Source: Atherinomorus stipes (lineage: Eukaryota > Chordata > Actinopteri > Atheriniformes > Atherinidae). Taken from it: DNA of 64,000 nucleotides. Position numbers and translations under genes: made by a program. Positions 43,480 to 54,298 of this stretch are shown one piece after another. The notes beneath the pieces were generated by a model, which saw only the letters and a list, made by a program, of their open reading frames with translations, did not search any database and had not been told where the DNA came from. Numbering within the stretch: position 1 is the stretch's first letter; the number at the start of each line of letters is the position of its first letter. Where the stretch lies: contig JALJCO010003059.1 of assembly GCA_023101725.1 (NCBI GenBank), forward strand, positions 424,363-488,362. The letters are read 5' to 3'.

Positions 43480-43980
43480 TTATATCCATCACACCCAAGA
43501 ACAGGTAACACACCTTTCAGTCTAATCTGAGACCAGGGGCGTCTAACTCTGGTCCAGGAGAGCTACTATCCTGCAATTTTAGAACATACCCTCCCCAACA
43601 CAGCTGAATCAAATTGGTAACTCCTTCATGCACAAGTCATTCAGCATTGCAGAGGCCTGGTAACGAGCCATTCATTTGATTCAGGTGCGTTGGAGAAGGG
43701 ATGCAACCAAAATGTGCAAGACAGTAGCTCTCCAGGACTGGACTTGGTCATCCCTGAGGTAACCCATCCATCTGTAACACCTGGGAACAGATAAACACAT
43801 GTATATGTCAAGTCTGACAACAGGTAACACACCTGTCGGTCAAATCTGAGAACAGGTGACATAAATTTCCATTACACCCAAGAACAGGTTACTGCTAGTC
43901 AAACCTGATAACAGGAATATCTGTCACACCTAAGAAGACATAACGTGCCTATTAAGGTCCATGCAGAGTATGACGACAGG
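43480..43980. repeat. Degenerate minisatellite around a MITE
   Basis: Repeats of the form AACAGGTAACACACCT plus GTCAAATCTGAGAACAGG recur at about 43500, 43815, 43850 and 43890, with decay. The MITE interrupts it. Confidence 0.5.
43534..43756. mobile_element. hAT-type palindromic MITE
   Basis: CAGGGGCGTCTAACTC and GGACTTGGTCATCCCTG ends, with the GCTGAATCAAATT and CATTTGATTCAGGTG core of the family seen at 61333-61554. It sits inside a degenerate minisatellite (about 43480-43960) of GTAACACACCT-type units. Confidence 0.65.
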
Positions 43981-44395
43981 TAAGTTCATAACAATGTTGT
44001 GAAATTAACAGTAGAGTAATTAATCATGTCTCCAGTTCTTGTTTAACTCTGTCTTGTGTCATGACAGTGATGTATGCTTCGTTGAGTCATTGTTAATGTT
44101 GTGCTAACCTAGCTTACTCCCTGTCAGAGGTGGAAAATCCAGGTGCCGTAAAGTACAGGTACGACCCAAAAAATTAGAATATCCTGAAAAAGTTAATTTG
44201 TTTCTGTAATTCAACTTAATAGGTGCAATTTACATATTATATAGATAATATATAATAATAATAATAATATGCAAATCAATGTATTTCAAGCTTTTATTTG
44301 TGTGAATGTTGCTGATTAGGACTTGCAGCTTAAGAAAACCTGAAATTCAAAAACTTAAAAAATTTGTATATTGCATGAAACATTTTTTATAAATT

Positions 44396-44640
44396 GGGGA
44401 GTGGGTAGCCCAGTGGTAGCGTTTTGGGCTTTGGCGCGGAGGACCAGAGTTTGGGTCCCTGACACGACTCCTAGGTGAACCACTGTGGACCCCTGAGCAA
44501 GGTCCTTAACCCCCACCAACTGCTCCCCGGGCGCTTTAAGTAGCCGCCCACTGCTCTCTGATACTCACAGTACAGAGATGGGTAAAATGCAGAGCGCTAA
44601 TTTCCCCTTGGGGATCTTACCAGTATAAAAAAATTTATTT
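44396..44640 (+). mobile_element. tRNA-derived SINE
   Basis: The head has tRNA-type promoter boxes: an A box near GTAGCCCAGTGGTAGCG and a B box near GAGTTTGGGTCCC. The tail reads AATTTCCCCTTGGGGATC then T/A-rich sequence, like the hairpin tail of non-LTR elements at about 49830. It is inserted in the Tc1-like element. Confidence 0.65.
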
Positions 44641-45140
44641 AAAAAAATTATAAAAGGATTTTAAAAGCAAAAAAGTCGGGCCCTCTAAAATAAAATCTTG
44701 TATCTGTACTTAGTACTTGGTTTGGGCCCTTTTGCTTGAATGACGGCCTTAACCAGGCGTGGCATGGATGCAACCAGCTTGTGGCATATCTCAGGTGTTA
44801 TGGAAGACCAACATGCTTCCATAACAGCCTTGAGTTCTTCTTTATTGTTTGGTCTCTTCCCGTTCAGCTTTCTCTTGACAGTGCCTCAGATTTTCGATGG
44901 GGTTCAGGTCAGGTAAGTTTGCGGGCCAATCAAGCATGGTTGTTGAACCAGGATTTTGTACTTTTATCAATGTGGGCAGGTGCCAAGTCCTGCTAGAAGA
45001 TGAAGTCTGCATCCCCATACAGATGGTCCACTGAAACAAGCATGAAGTGCTCCAAAGTGTCCTGGTAGATGGCTGCATTTATGCTGGACTTAATGAAGCT
45101 CAGAGGACCAACACCAGCTGCTGACATGGACCCCCGGTCA

Positions 45141-45362
45141 TCACAGACTGGGAAACTTAACACTGACCATCTTCTCCAGGCTGCTGTCAGCCCTCCAGCT
45201 TGTACACCGTTTTCTTCCACTTAACTGTCCATTGATGTGCTTTGAGACAGCACTCAGAGAACATCCAGCTTCCTTTGCTATCACTTTTTGTGTCTTTCCC
45301 ACCTTGTGCAGGGAGTCAATGATGGTTTTCTGCACAACTGTCAGATCAGCAGTCTTCCCCAT
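45141..45362 (-). pseudogene. Tc1-like transposase, N-terminal DNA-binding part
   Basis: Starts MGKTADLT and carries the paired HTH-like GKTQKVIAKEAGCSLSAVSKH. The frame is lost before the first catalytic Asp; later pieces continue in other frames down to about 44870. Confidence 0.6.
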
Positions 45363-46119
45363 GATTGGGAATTCTTCTAAACCAAGACAGAGACTTTTTA
45401 AAAGGCTCAGGGCACTTATGGAGGTGCTTTGCATTACTTACATGATTAGACTGACAGTCTGAGCCTACAATACTGGAGCTTTTCACAGTATTCTAATTTT
45501 TGAGTTTTTGAATGAGGTTTTCTGAAGCTGCAAGTCCTAATCAGCAACATCCAAACAAACAAAAGCTTGAAATATATTGATTTGCATATTATTTATCTAT
45601 ACAATATGTAAATTGCAACTTTTAAGTTGAATTACAGAAATACAAGAACTTTTTCCGGATATTCTCATTTTTTGGGTAGTACCTGTAAAACTCTGCCATG
45701 TTTTTGGATCTCCATGTACATTTACAGGTGTTTTCTCTAGCGAGCTCATCTACCTGCAGAAGTGTGATAATCAAATTCAGCTGTAGGTTGGAACAACCGC
45801 TGGACAGGATTGGTTGTAATCGGTTGTCATCAAAAAAGTTTATCTGCCAAATATCGGCATTGGACTCAAAACATGCATTTTGGTGGGGCTCCGGTGTACC
45901 TGGATGGTGATCCCTGTGATGAGCAGCGCCAGGTTCAGAAGAAGTCTGCAGCTGATGTTTACTGAGGAGAACTGCTTAATCTCCTACCTGAGGACAGTCT
46001 ACAAACACACAATCATCATCATTGTCATGCAAGGTCGTTGTGCTGCTGCTGCTCCCTGCTGGACAACATTTACTCTACATGAGAACAGCTGGTTACTTCG
46101 GGGATCACCACCTCCAGAC

Positions 46120-46300
46120 CTCTAAAGCCAGGGTCCTGCAGATTTTCCATGTTTCCCTGCTGCAACACACCTGGTTCAAATTAAATAGGTTGTTGCCAAG
46201 TTCTGTAAGACCCATATTTATCAAGGTGTTGAGTCACCAAATCAAATGGCTTAATTTCTCTCATGCATGTCATTCAGTTCTGCAGGTCTGTCAGTTATGG
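46120..46300. mobile_element. Partial hAT-type MITE
   Basis: Shows the family core (GCAACACACCTGG, ATCAAATGGCTTAATT, CATGCATGTCATTCAG) but lacks one clear end. Open frames across it are chance. Confidence 0.45.
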
Positions 46301-47368
46301 GTAAAAAAAACCAAAACATTTTGCTCATCAGTTGACGACAAGAATGCTTTTGTTTTACCTTTAGTCTTGCTCATTTCATCCACTTCTCCTGGCTCATGAA
46401 GCATTTAGAGTGCATGCAGAGAGACTTTACAATCTGAGTTTGAATTTGCATTTTATGAAAGAAAAATAGTAAAAAGAAACTTAAACTGGCATCAAGAGTT
46501 TAACTTTCATTTTTTATTCATATTCTTGGAAAGAAAACTAATGGTTTAAAGAGGGAAAAACTTGCAGTAATAAAAGTTGTGAAAGGTTACAGTATATATG
46601 GAATTCCAGTGTAATCGAATTACCATCAAGTACAATCAAGTACACTTAAATTATTACACAGCAAGTTGCAATACATACCATTTTATACATCAACTTGAAG
46701 GTATTTCATGAATAAAGACTGAGAAAAAGTCTAGCTTATATCGGCAAGTCTGGTTCATCAAAGAAACAGTTGTTTCATCATCGTGGCTTCAATGAGTCTC
46801 TGCTAAGTCACCATGGTAATTTGTGACTGAGGACAAGTCTAATCCAGACTCTCCAAACTGTCAAGCTTGTCTTAACATATAACTGAAAGGTCAAATTGGA
46901 AGAGACACAAAAAAGCTTTCTACCAGATGAATTTCATCTATTAAGATCAAATACTAGTATTTTTTGATTGTTTCTAAGATAAAGAATGACCTTGATCATT
47001 TTTAAAGTCAAACTTCAAGCGGAAATAGTTCAATTTAAGAAAAAAAAAATCGGAACTGCACTAATCATTAATTTTTCAAAAGACCCTCCCTACTCTCTCC
47101 CAGTGGTTCGTAAAAAAAAAAAAAAAAGAAAGAAAAATAGTCAAAGTTTGAGCAGTTCAGACTGAGGCCAGCACTTTCCTGGACAATCAGACAGAGAGAG
47201 ACAAAGACTGTTAGAGACCTTTATTCAAGTTCATCTTGAATGAGTCTGGATCAAATAAAGCCTGGCTGTATTTGTGGATGGTCTTAAGGATTAATGAGGA
47301 GATGTGCCAATTTGAGTTTGAATTTTTCCTGTTTTTTCTGCTTTACATTGCCCCCTAAAGTCTTACTA
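46301..47368. other. Intergenic sequence without recognised features
   Basis: AT-rich with two A-runs near 47040 and 47113. No coding or RNA signal seen. Confidence 0.5.
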
Positions 47369-47812
47369 GCACATAAACTTACAAAAGTTAGGGATATTCA
47401 ACTTTCAGTTACAATTTCGGGAAAATGTAAAAAGTCCATACCTCACTGATATTAAATCATGAAGGTTTGACATTTAGCTGGAATTATGATGTGGTTATTC
47501 CTCCATCTCAAACAATTTATTGAAGGAAAATTTACCAACAATGGTGGTTATTCCACAACATAAAAAATGATACAGTCCTAATAACTTGACATGTGTTCTG
47601 TGTCGTCTTGGTCTGATGTCTAAATGTAAACATGATGATAAAGAGGACTGTTTAGAAACAAGATGTCATTGAATAAGAACATTTAGAGGTCAAGTCATGG
47701 TTTACACACTTCTTCTTAGACACTTCTGCATTCAAAAGTTTAGAGAAAGTCTAATTAAGGTCACCTGGAAAGATAAGAGTGCATTTTAGGTTCGGCTACA
47801 AAAACCAAATAT

Positions 47813-48552
47813 TAGAGATGCACGACATTGGAATCTTGGCTGATAACAGATATGCAGATATTTAAAACTCATGTGGCAGATAACAGATATCGATACAGGT
47901 ATTAAAGCTGAAAAATAAATTATGCAATATTCATTTCTTGTGCAAAATTAGAAAAAAATTGTTATGAATAACAATTCAAACTTAATGACAGTTGTTCAAA
48001 CAAAACTAATAAGATATGTGCATTATATCCTAGAACAGGGGTGGACCACTCCGGTCCTCGAGGGCCGGCATCCTGCAGGTACTTCTTGGCTTCAACACAC
48101 CTGAATCTAATCAGTGGGTAATTGTGCAGAGCTTGATATGAAGTTTTGCACAGGTCACAAGGAGTGTTACCACAGGGAACTCCTAATACCTGTAGGATGC
48201 CGGCCCTCGAGGACCGGAGTTGCCCATCCCTGTCCTAGAACGGCCTGGATTTTCTTCTCCCTAAGAAGAGGTAAAAAATAAATTTAAAAAAACAGTGAAA
48301 AACGGGATATTTGGTTAGTTACACAAATTACCGTGCATAAACTCTGTTCACACACACCATCCTAAAAGAAATTGTCTTTAGAAGTTTGAAAGTCAGTTAA
48401 AAAAAGAAGTTTTTGAAGAAGAAGTAATTTTCGGTTTTTTTAGACTTTAGAAACAGCTGCCTGATTGATAAAATGTTGGTTACCAAAATATTGGTAAAAT
48501 ATTGGTTGGGTGGCCGGTATAGATAGGGGGCCGATTATATCCTGCATCCCTA
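47813..48552. mobile_element. hAT element with exact target duplication
   Basis: CCAAATAT flanks both sides exactly (47805-47812 and 48553-48560). Ends TAGAGATGCAC and CTGCATCCCTA. The same family as 51089-52308 (shared AACTCATGTGGC, AAGAAGTTTTTGAAGAAGAAG and GGGCCGATTATAT). A smaller hAT MITE is inserted inside. Confidence 0.85.
48036..48232. mobile_element. 197-bp hAT MITE nested in a hAT element
   Basis: TCCTAGAA flanks both sides exactly (48028-48035 and 48233-48240). Ends CAGGGGTGGACCACTCCGG and CCGGAGTTGCCCATCCCTG; both arms carry CTCGAGGGCCGGCATCCTGC in opposite directions. Confidence 0.9.
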
Positions 48553-49349
48553 CCAAATATCACTAACTTTTGTGAGTAGTGCATCTACACTGTACACCAC
48601 ACATTGTTTACGGCCTTGCAAGTAGGGCTGTCACAATAATCGCAAAAAAGAAATATCGAAATATCAATTATATTGCATATCGCAATATTGAGCCGTGTGT
48701 GTGAATGACCATGTGTTTGTTTAACCCCAGCTTTACATTGGGTCTGTGAGCTCAGCGCCATGCACATCAAATCGCACCCCATGTAGTCAACTGTTTGAAA
48801 TATATGGAGCACGCTGCCACGTGTGAGCGGTCTGTTGTCGCTCCGGCATGTCGCGCCACTGCGCTAAAGATACGCACCTGGGGCCTCATTTATAAAGCTT
48901 GCTTACGCACAAAACAGGGCCTGAAAATGGCGTAAGTAATTTACCACGCAAAGTTTCAGATTTATAAAAACAAACCTGACGGGAAAATGTGCGCACCTGT
49001 ACGCAAACTCTGAACCTTGCGCACGAACATTTTGGAGACGGGAAACTGGCGGCACCGCTGGTAAGATGATGAGCTGAAGCCACAATCATGCATTTAACCA
49101 TCATATCAGACTGGAGACCATCGTAAACCCCCGTCTGTTCCTGGATTAAGCTGTACGATCCATCAGCCTCATTAAAGAGAGCTACAGTAGGCTGCAGCTT
49201 CAATTATATAGGATGACAGTTATTGGTAGGTTACCTGTAACAAGGTGTGGAGGCTGATTGTAATTACTGAGGAAACGGTGACACTCGTACATAATGCTTC
49301 ACAACGGACGCGCTGCACTGCTGGAAGATCATGGAAAGAAGAGGATAAA

Positions 49350-49500
49350 GATGGAGAGAGTTTTTAGAAACCACCAATATTCCTGGGCCATGATTACGGA
49401 CTGATGCCGATAGATTCCCCTGAGCAACCTTCCCGAACTGGGGATTCTTAGATCATTTCAGAGGGTCGCCAGACGATTGTAATCGCTGTAAACTAAATAC
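49350..49500 (+). pseudogene. Possible Harbinger transposase N-terminal fragment
   Basis: A broken frame reads RVFRNHQYSWAMITD, stop, then IPLSNLPELGILRSF. This loosely resembles the RVFR---D-------RF-LS---L-EL pattern at the start of Harbinger transposases. Two stops make it non-functional, and the match is weak. Confidence 0.25.
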
Positions 49501-49699
49501 ATTTAGAATTTTTAGGGTTGTCAAAATAAATCTGTTAATGCAGGGAGATTAATCTGTAGGAATATAAACACATTCATTTTCTAATAAATAAATTAGAGCC
49601 TAACTCATAATAAAAATTGCAATTTAGCAATATCTTGCAAAAGCCCCTTCTCATATCTTGGTCAGCTAAGTTGTTTTTTTTTATTATCATGTTTTCTTA

Positions 49700-49860
49700 C
49701 AGTTGTGAACATATGTATGATTATTGATGATTATTGTTGCACTTGTACATTTTATATTATTGTTATGTTAGATAGATGTTATATTGTAAAAAAAAAAAAA
49801 AACAGTATTACAAACATTGAATTTCCCTTCTGGGATTAATAAAGTATTTTTAATTTCATT
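49700..49860 (+). repeat. Non-LTR retroelement 3' tail
   Basis: Ends AATTTCCCTTCTGGGATTAA then TAAAGTATTTTT, the hairpin tail of a common fish LINE group; the SINE at 44396 has a similar tail. Confidence 0.5.
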
Positions 49861-51021
49861 TCATGAATAATCCACCAAACCCCCATTAACCCCCTAATTC
49901 ATGAAAATTCTGACAGTTTTCCAGCCTCACATGTAGAGATGCTGCAGGATGATCTGAAATGTCGCACAGTAAAGGGCTCAGCTGTTGCGGGGGTCAGGAA
50001 CAACAACGTCTGGTATCTGGGGGGGGGGGGTCGTAGCTCAGAAAGTTTGGGAACTCCTGGATCTGTGTGTTAAACTGGACTCGACCGACCCTCCGAATCT
50101 GTTTAATCCCAGTGCGCAGTTTTTGACCACAACGCGCTCCGGTGTGCAGCGAGGCGTTGTGTTCATTCACCGCTGCAGCAACGTGCTGTCACTTCTGTTT
50201 ATTTGCGATTCCACTGTGAAGTCCAAATATAACGTTCTTTCAACGTTTCACCTCACCAACAAGCTCCTCCACTTCATTCTCCATGAAAATGCGTTTTCTC
50301 GTCTTCTCAGTCGCCGCGATCAAGTTTAAATGCCTCAGAACAGCTGGCTTATTTATATGCAAAAAATATCCATGAGGTGCTTTGCATTGACCCTTCATGG
50401 TAGAAATTGGGCGTGTAGGAGGCGGGATATGAGCCCAATTCACCTGCGCAAACTTCCAAGGAGAGTGTGATTTATAAAGGGGAAATTGCTTGGATTTTAG
50501 CGTACGCCCGGTTTTATAAATCTGAATATTTTTCGGCGTAAGCAAACTTTGGGTTTTTGGCGCACGTACACTTTTAGTATAGATCCTGCGCACAGTTTTA
50601 TAAATGAGACCCCAGCTCTATTGTTGACGGAGGACGCCCCAGGAAATCAGACACGAGATTCAGTGTAAAACATCCGGTAACTTCCTAAACAAAAGCCACT
50701 GTGCAGATTTAACTGCTGAACTATCTGAACAAGACATCATCTCTGTGTACACAAGGTTTGCGTGAAATAAGAAACAATGACGCACAAACGTTGGCAAAAT
50801 GAACCATTTGGGTGAGAATCACAGGCGACCTTGCAATCCCTCGTGATTCGGTGATGTCACGGATCTAGCAACAGCGGATGCACTTGCGGGCGCACAGTGC
50901 ACGCTGTAAATGCTCGTGCCGTGGAGGTCGGAGTAAAGCCGCTGCGCTGCGCTGCGCTCACGGACCCGATGTAAAGCCGGGGTTACAAGAGTCATGCCGC
51001 CTAAAGAACTGATCACAAAGC

Positions 51022-51080
51022 TCACAGGGAAATCTCTCCAGTGTGGATTCTCATGTGTCGTCTTAATTTTGTCGTCAAAT
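51022..51080 (-). pseudogene. Second half of a split zinc finger
   Basis: The minus strand reads NLTTKLRRHMRIHTGE then ISL and TGA. This is exactly the helix and histidine half of a C2H2 finger with linker. Spacing matches the broken finger CDKSGQT at 52313-52336, on the other side of the inserted hAT element. Confidence 0.75.
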
Positions 51081-51248
51081 TATATGTTTAGGGATGCACG
51101 TTATTGGAATTTTGGCCGATATCCGATATGCCGATATTCTAAAACTCATGTGGCTGGTAACCGATATTGATACCGATATTAAAGCTGAATAAAATAAGCA
51201 GTCATTTCAAATAGCAGTTTTGTTATCCGTTTCCAACACTTTGATAAA

Positions 51249-52135
51249 TAGGGGTGGGAAAAGTATTGATACACTGAAATATCTCAATATTTTCATATGC
51301 CGATATCAAATCGATATTTAAAAACGCGGTACCGATCTATTTTACTTACAAAACCTCACGAGTTTTCATCGTTCTGTTTCAAAATCTCACAATATTTCAT
51401 GAAATCTCACGAGATTTCGTAACAGAGCGATGAAATATTGTGAGATTTCGTGAGTAAATTAGATACCGCGTTTTTAAAGGTCAATAATATCAACATATGA
51501 AAATATCGCAAAATGTTTGTGAATTCTTGCGAGATCTTGTAATGGAACGATAAAATATCGCGAGATTTCACTAGTAAAATAGACTGATGCTGCATTCTTA
51601 AAGGGACTTGAGGCAGGAATTAAAAAAACAAACATGCATGTCCATTTTTTTTAATACTAATGGGTGATGAAGCGCTAAATACCAAAAAGAACATTTCCAC
51701 CCACGTCTCTCTCCGTTGCCTTAAACAGGCTGTGTGCTGCTAAATGTGCTGCATTTCCCGCGCTGCCCTGCGGACGTGACGTCAAATGACGCTACATCCG
51801 CAGTTTTGATGCAAGACGAAGACGGTCAATTCGGTAAATTCAAACACTGTAAGCGATAGTTATGGATTCTTCTGCCGTCAGCAAGCGATCCAGATTAACT
51901 GAAAGACACTAAAAAGTGTAACTACGAAGAAAAAGGTTAGTAAACAACATTGTAGCTTCAGTTTGTGCACGCTCCCCTGACGGCTTGGCTCGTGGCTGCA
52001 GTTACCTGAAGTGCCAGTTGCGGCAGTCGCAAGTTTTGTTTCTTAATCTTGCTTCAAGTCCCTTTAAATGTCAATATATCAGCATATGAAAATATCGCAA
52101 TATTGCAGTACATCGATATTTTTTTCCCACCCCTA
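51249..52135. mobile_element. TAGGGGTGGGA-end element, middle layer
   Basis: Ends TAGGGGTGGGAAAA and TTTTTCCCACCCCTA. Shares GATACACTGAAATAT and CTCGCGAGATTTC-type motifs with 27283-27590. No clean 8-base duplication seen. Confidence 0.6.
51602..52063. mobile_element. TTAA-flanked MITE, short copy, innermost layer
   Basis: Ends AGGGACTTGAGGCAGGA and TTGCTTCAAGTCCCT, with TTAA at 51598-51601 and 52064-52067. The same family as 20111-20785, here with one copy of the CRE-bearing block (TGACGTCA near 51777). Confidence 0.8.
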
Positions 52136-52309
52136 GTCTTTAAAAGTTTTAAAATCTGTAAAAAAAAAAGAAGTTTTTGAAGAAGAAGTAGTTTGTTATT
52201 TATTAGACTTTAGAAACAGTGACCTGATTGGTGAGGTGGCCGATGTCCGATGCTCAGTTTTAAGGCCGATATAGACAAATAAGGGGCCGATTATATTGTG
52301 CATCCCTAG

Positions 52310-53162
52310 TTATGTTTGTCCACTTTTATCACAACTGGATGGTTTGCATCCAATGTGGGATTTCATCCGATCTTTTCGACTAAATCTTTGTCCACATTTG
52401 TCACAGCCGAATGGTTTCTCTCCTGTGTGGACTCTTATGTGTCGTTTTAAATGTGAATTTCGAATAAATCTAAATCCACATTCATCACAACTGAAGCGTT
52501 TGTCTCCTGTGTGGATTCTCGTGTGCATCCTAAGATTTGTCCTTTGACCAAATATTTTACCACAAACACCACATCCATATGTTTTTTTCCATCTCTTAAG
52601 AGATTGTTGATGGTGAAACTCTCCTCCACAATCAGAGCTCCTGAGGGATTCTTTAGCAGTGTCACACTCCACATTAATGTTTACACCTGACCCATGTCCC
52701 CTGTTGTCACAGCCTTTTTCACCGCTGTCCATTTTAAGACACAGATTATCCGTCTCAGAGGAGGTTAAAGCCTTTCTGTCACTACTTGGTTGTAAATGAC
52801 TGGTTGAGTCTGGGTTACTGGTTAGTTCTGGTTCTCCACAGTCCCCTCCATCAGGTTCTGATTTAATTTGTTTAGCTGGGTTGTTGGTTGAAGCCTCTAC
52901 CTCTGTGTTGCCTTCAGTCTGGGTTTGAAGAAAGTGGACTGAATATGTCCAAGACTGCTGTCCGTTTTTATCATCTTCACTCTTTATGGGAACCAAGATT
53001 ATTGGTAAACGGGTGACACTCTCCACCAGCCCACCATCAACTACTCTCCATAACTGAGCCATAGCTCCTCTTCAATGCGATGGGACTCTTGGTCCTGTTA
53101 GTCCAGACTCCACTTACAGGGAACCGTTCTCTGTAATAGCTGCTGCACATCTGCAGGGAACA
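52310..53162 (-). pseudogene. C2H2 zinc-finger gene, teleost DVQQLL/KSEDD type, inactivated
   Basis: The exon begins after a TTTCAG acceptor at 53163. The first frame reads VFPADVQQLL and, after a TAA, QDQESHRIEEELWLSYGE: the usual start of a large fish zinc-finger family. The frame then changes, and the open part (250 codons from an ATG at 53062) carries LPIILVPIKSEDDKN, GGDCGEPELTSN and HLQPS of the same family. Fingers: 1 intact (YGCGVCGKIF...HTRIH), 2 intact (FSCDECGFRF...HIRVH), 3 degenerate (FGCDKCGQRFSR...SHIGC, final His lost), 4 broken (CDKSGQT then stop). The stop comes from the junction with the inserted hAT element. A shortened two-finger product from the inner ATG remains possible. 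Confidence 0.75.
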
Positions 53163-53390
53163 CTGAAATGAAATAGATAAAGCTGGATTTAAAACACCAC
53201 GCAGCACAAAGATTCTCCCCTCAGCCCCTCTTCAAAGTCACACTCTTAAAGGTCCTACCAACCTGCTGAACTTTTTCAGTCCCACAAATATTTCTACCAT
53301 TTGACGAACTTTTTCAGTCGCTACATTTGCTACAGTATTTCCTGTGGGTCTTTCACACCTTCAGATCAGATGTACTGAATATGTATTGTA

Positions 53391-53866
53391 TACATTTGTC
53401 CTCAAAATTATTCATACCCTCCAATTACAGAAAATGCTAAATTCACAATTCAAATAACAAGAAACTAAATAAACGAATAAATACAAATTTACTAAATTAT
53501 AATTTAGTGAAATAAAACATTCATTTTTAATTTTCATTTAAAACTAAAAACAAAACTGTCCCAGACAAACTAAAGCACCTTGCTCATGAACAGTGGACCA
53601 ACAAACCTGTCAGAAGTCTTCTGGTGCAGAAGTCTGATTGCTGGTTACAGAAACATGATTGCTGTGATTGTTTCATAGTATCGCTCAACAAAATTTTAGC
53701 TTTGGAGCCCCATCATGCTTGTTTATTCGTTTTTATTTTTTGTGTTTGTTTTTAATATTTCTGTTGAACCACAATTCAAAATCAATGTCGGGATTTTCAT
53801 TTTACTGACAGCTGATTTTTTTCCCCTTTTTCAGTTGGAGGGTATGAGTAATTTTGGGTGCACAGT

Positions 53867-53868
<2 letters not shown>
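53391..53868. mobile_element. Tc1/mariner-type MITE
   Basis: AAAATTATTCATACCCTCCA at the left is mirrored by GGAGGGTATGAGTAATTTT at the right. Related to 32964-33363 (shared GAACCACAATTCAAAATCAA and CAGTGGACCAA). A CA run follows at 53868-53902. Confidence 0.65.
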
Positions 53869-53909
<41 letters not shown>

Positions 53910-54298
53910 CAGTATATTAGGGCTGTCAAAAGAATAATCCTAAAATCAATCCCATTGTAAAACATGAGATTAATTTATTCTTTCGTACTAGCAGTACGAA
54001 AGAAAATACATAAATTTTTGTTTTACAACTTAAAGGCTAAAACCAATCCAGAAATCTGGGAGTAGTCCAGGACTCGGACCTGAATTTCAGCTTTACATTA
54101 AGGCAGTTGTGAAGTCAGCCTGTGAGGACCGTATCAGCAGCATTCTGGACTAAACAGCTGCCATCTGAAGGACTTTAGGGAGACATGTAAGGACAAGGTT
54201 TCAGTTGTCTAGTCTACTAAAGATTAGGGCTGTCGCGATTGAGGAATTACCCCTGCGGTGAGTCAAGGCGGCTCAATATTGCGATATGCAATATAATA

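Larger units (their letters stand above)
44153..45687 (-). mobile_element. Tc1-like element, 1.5 kb, inactive
   Basis: Inverted ends ACAGGTACGACCCAAAAAAT and ATTTTTTGGGTAGTACCTGT. The minus strand encodes transposase pieces in order: an N-terminal helix-turn-helix (MGKTADLTVVQKTIIDSLHK, then GCSLSAVSKHI) near 45360-45260, then GGLTAAW and FIKSSINAAIYQ near 45180-45070, then DADFIFQQD and AHI near 45010-44960. The frames are broken between blocks. A SINE is inserted near its left end. Confidence 0.75.
47369..48583. mobile_element. Mariner-like MITE hosting a hAT element
   Basis: GCACATAAACTTACAAAAGT at the left is mirrored by ACTTTTGTGAGTAGTGC at the right, then AGGGATATTC/AATATCACT. Its left part is about 80% alike to 34385-34530. 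It is split by the hAT element 47813-48552. Confidence 0.6.
48880..50613. mobile_element. PIF/Harbinger-like element
   Basis: Inverted ends GGGGCCTCATTTATAAA and TTTATAAATGAGACCCC, typical of teleost Harbinger families. Inside the ends, GCTTACGCA and TGCGCACAG-type blocks repeat inverted. About 1.7 kb with no intact transposase. Includes a LINE-like tail at 49700-49860. Confidence 0.6.
48623..51010. mobile_element. hAT-like foldback interrupted by a Harbinger element
   Basis: The left end TAGGGCTGTCACAATAATCGC is hAT-like. TAACCCCAGCTTTACATTGG near 48723 is mirrored by CCGATGTAAAGCCGGGGTTA near 50970, and the neighbouring GTGAGC blocks also mirror. The right terminal repeat is not found, so the boundary is uncertain. 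Confidence 0.4.
51089..52308. mobile_element. hAT element inserted in the zinc-finger gene
   Basis: Ends TAGGGATGCACG and TTGTGCATCCCTA. The flanking 8-mers TATATGTT (51081-51088) and GTTATGTT (52309-52316) agree at 6 of 8. It contains a TAGGGGTGGGA element (51249-52135), which contains a TTAA element (51602-52063). Confidence 0.75.

Noticed and set aside
44396..44480. A functional tRNA gene
   Set aside because: Only the promoter boxes are tRNA-like; the stems do not close and a SINE tail follows.
46022..46399. 125-codon open frame on the plus strand
   Set aside because: It crosses a hAT-type MITE and has no recognisable domain.
50240..50593. 117-codon open frame on the minus strand
   Set aside because: It lies in the terminal part of the Harbinger-like element and ends in its inverted repeat; no transposase motif.
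48615..50836. CTTGCAA repeated at both ends as a target duplication for a large hAT
   Set aside because: No matching terminal repeat precedes the right copy, so the match is likely chance.
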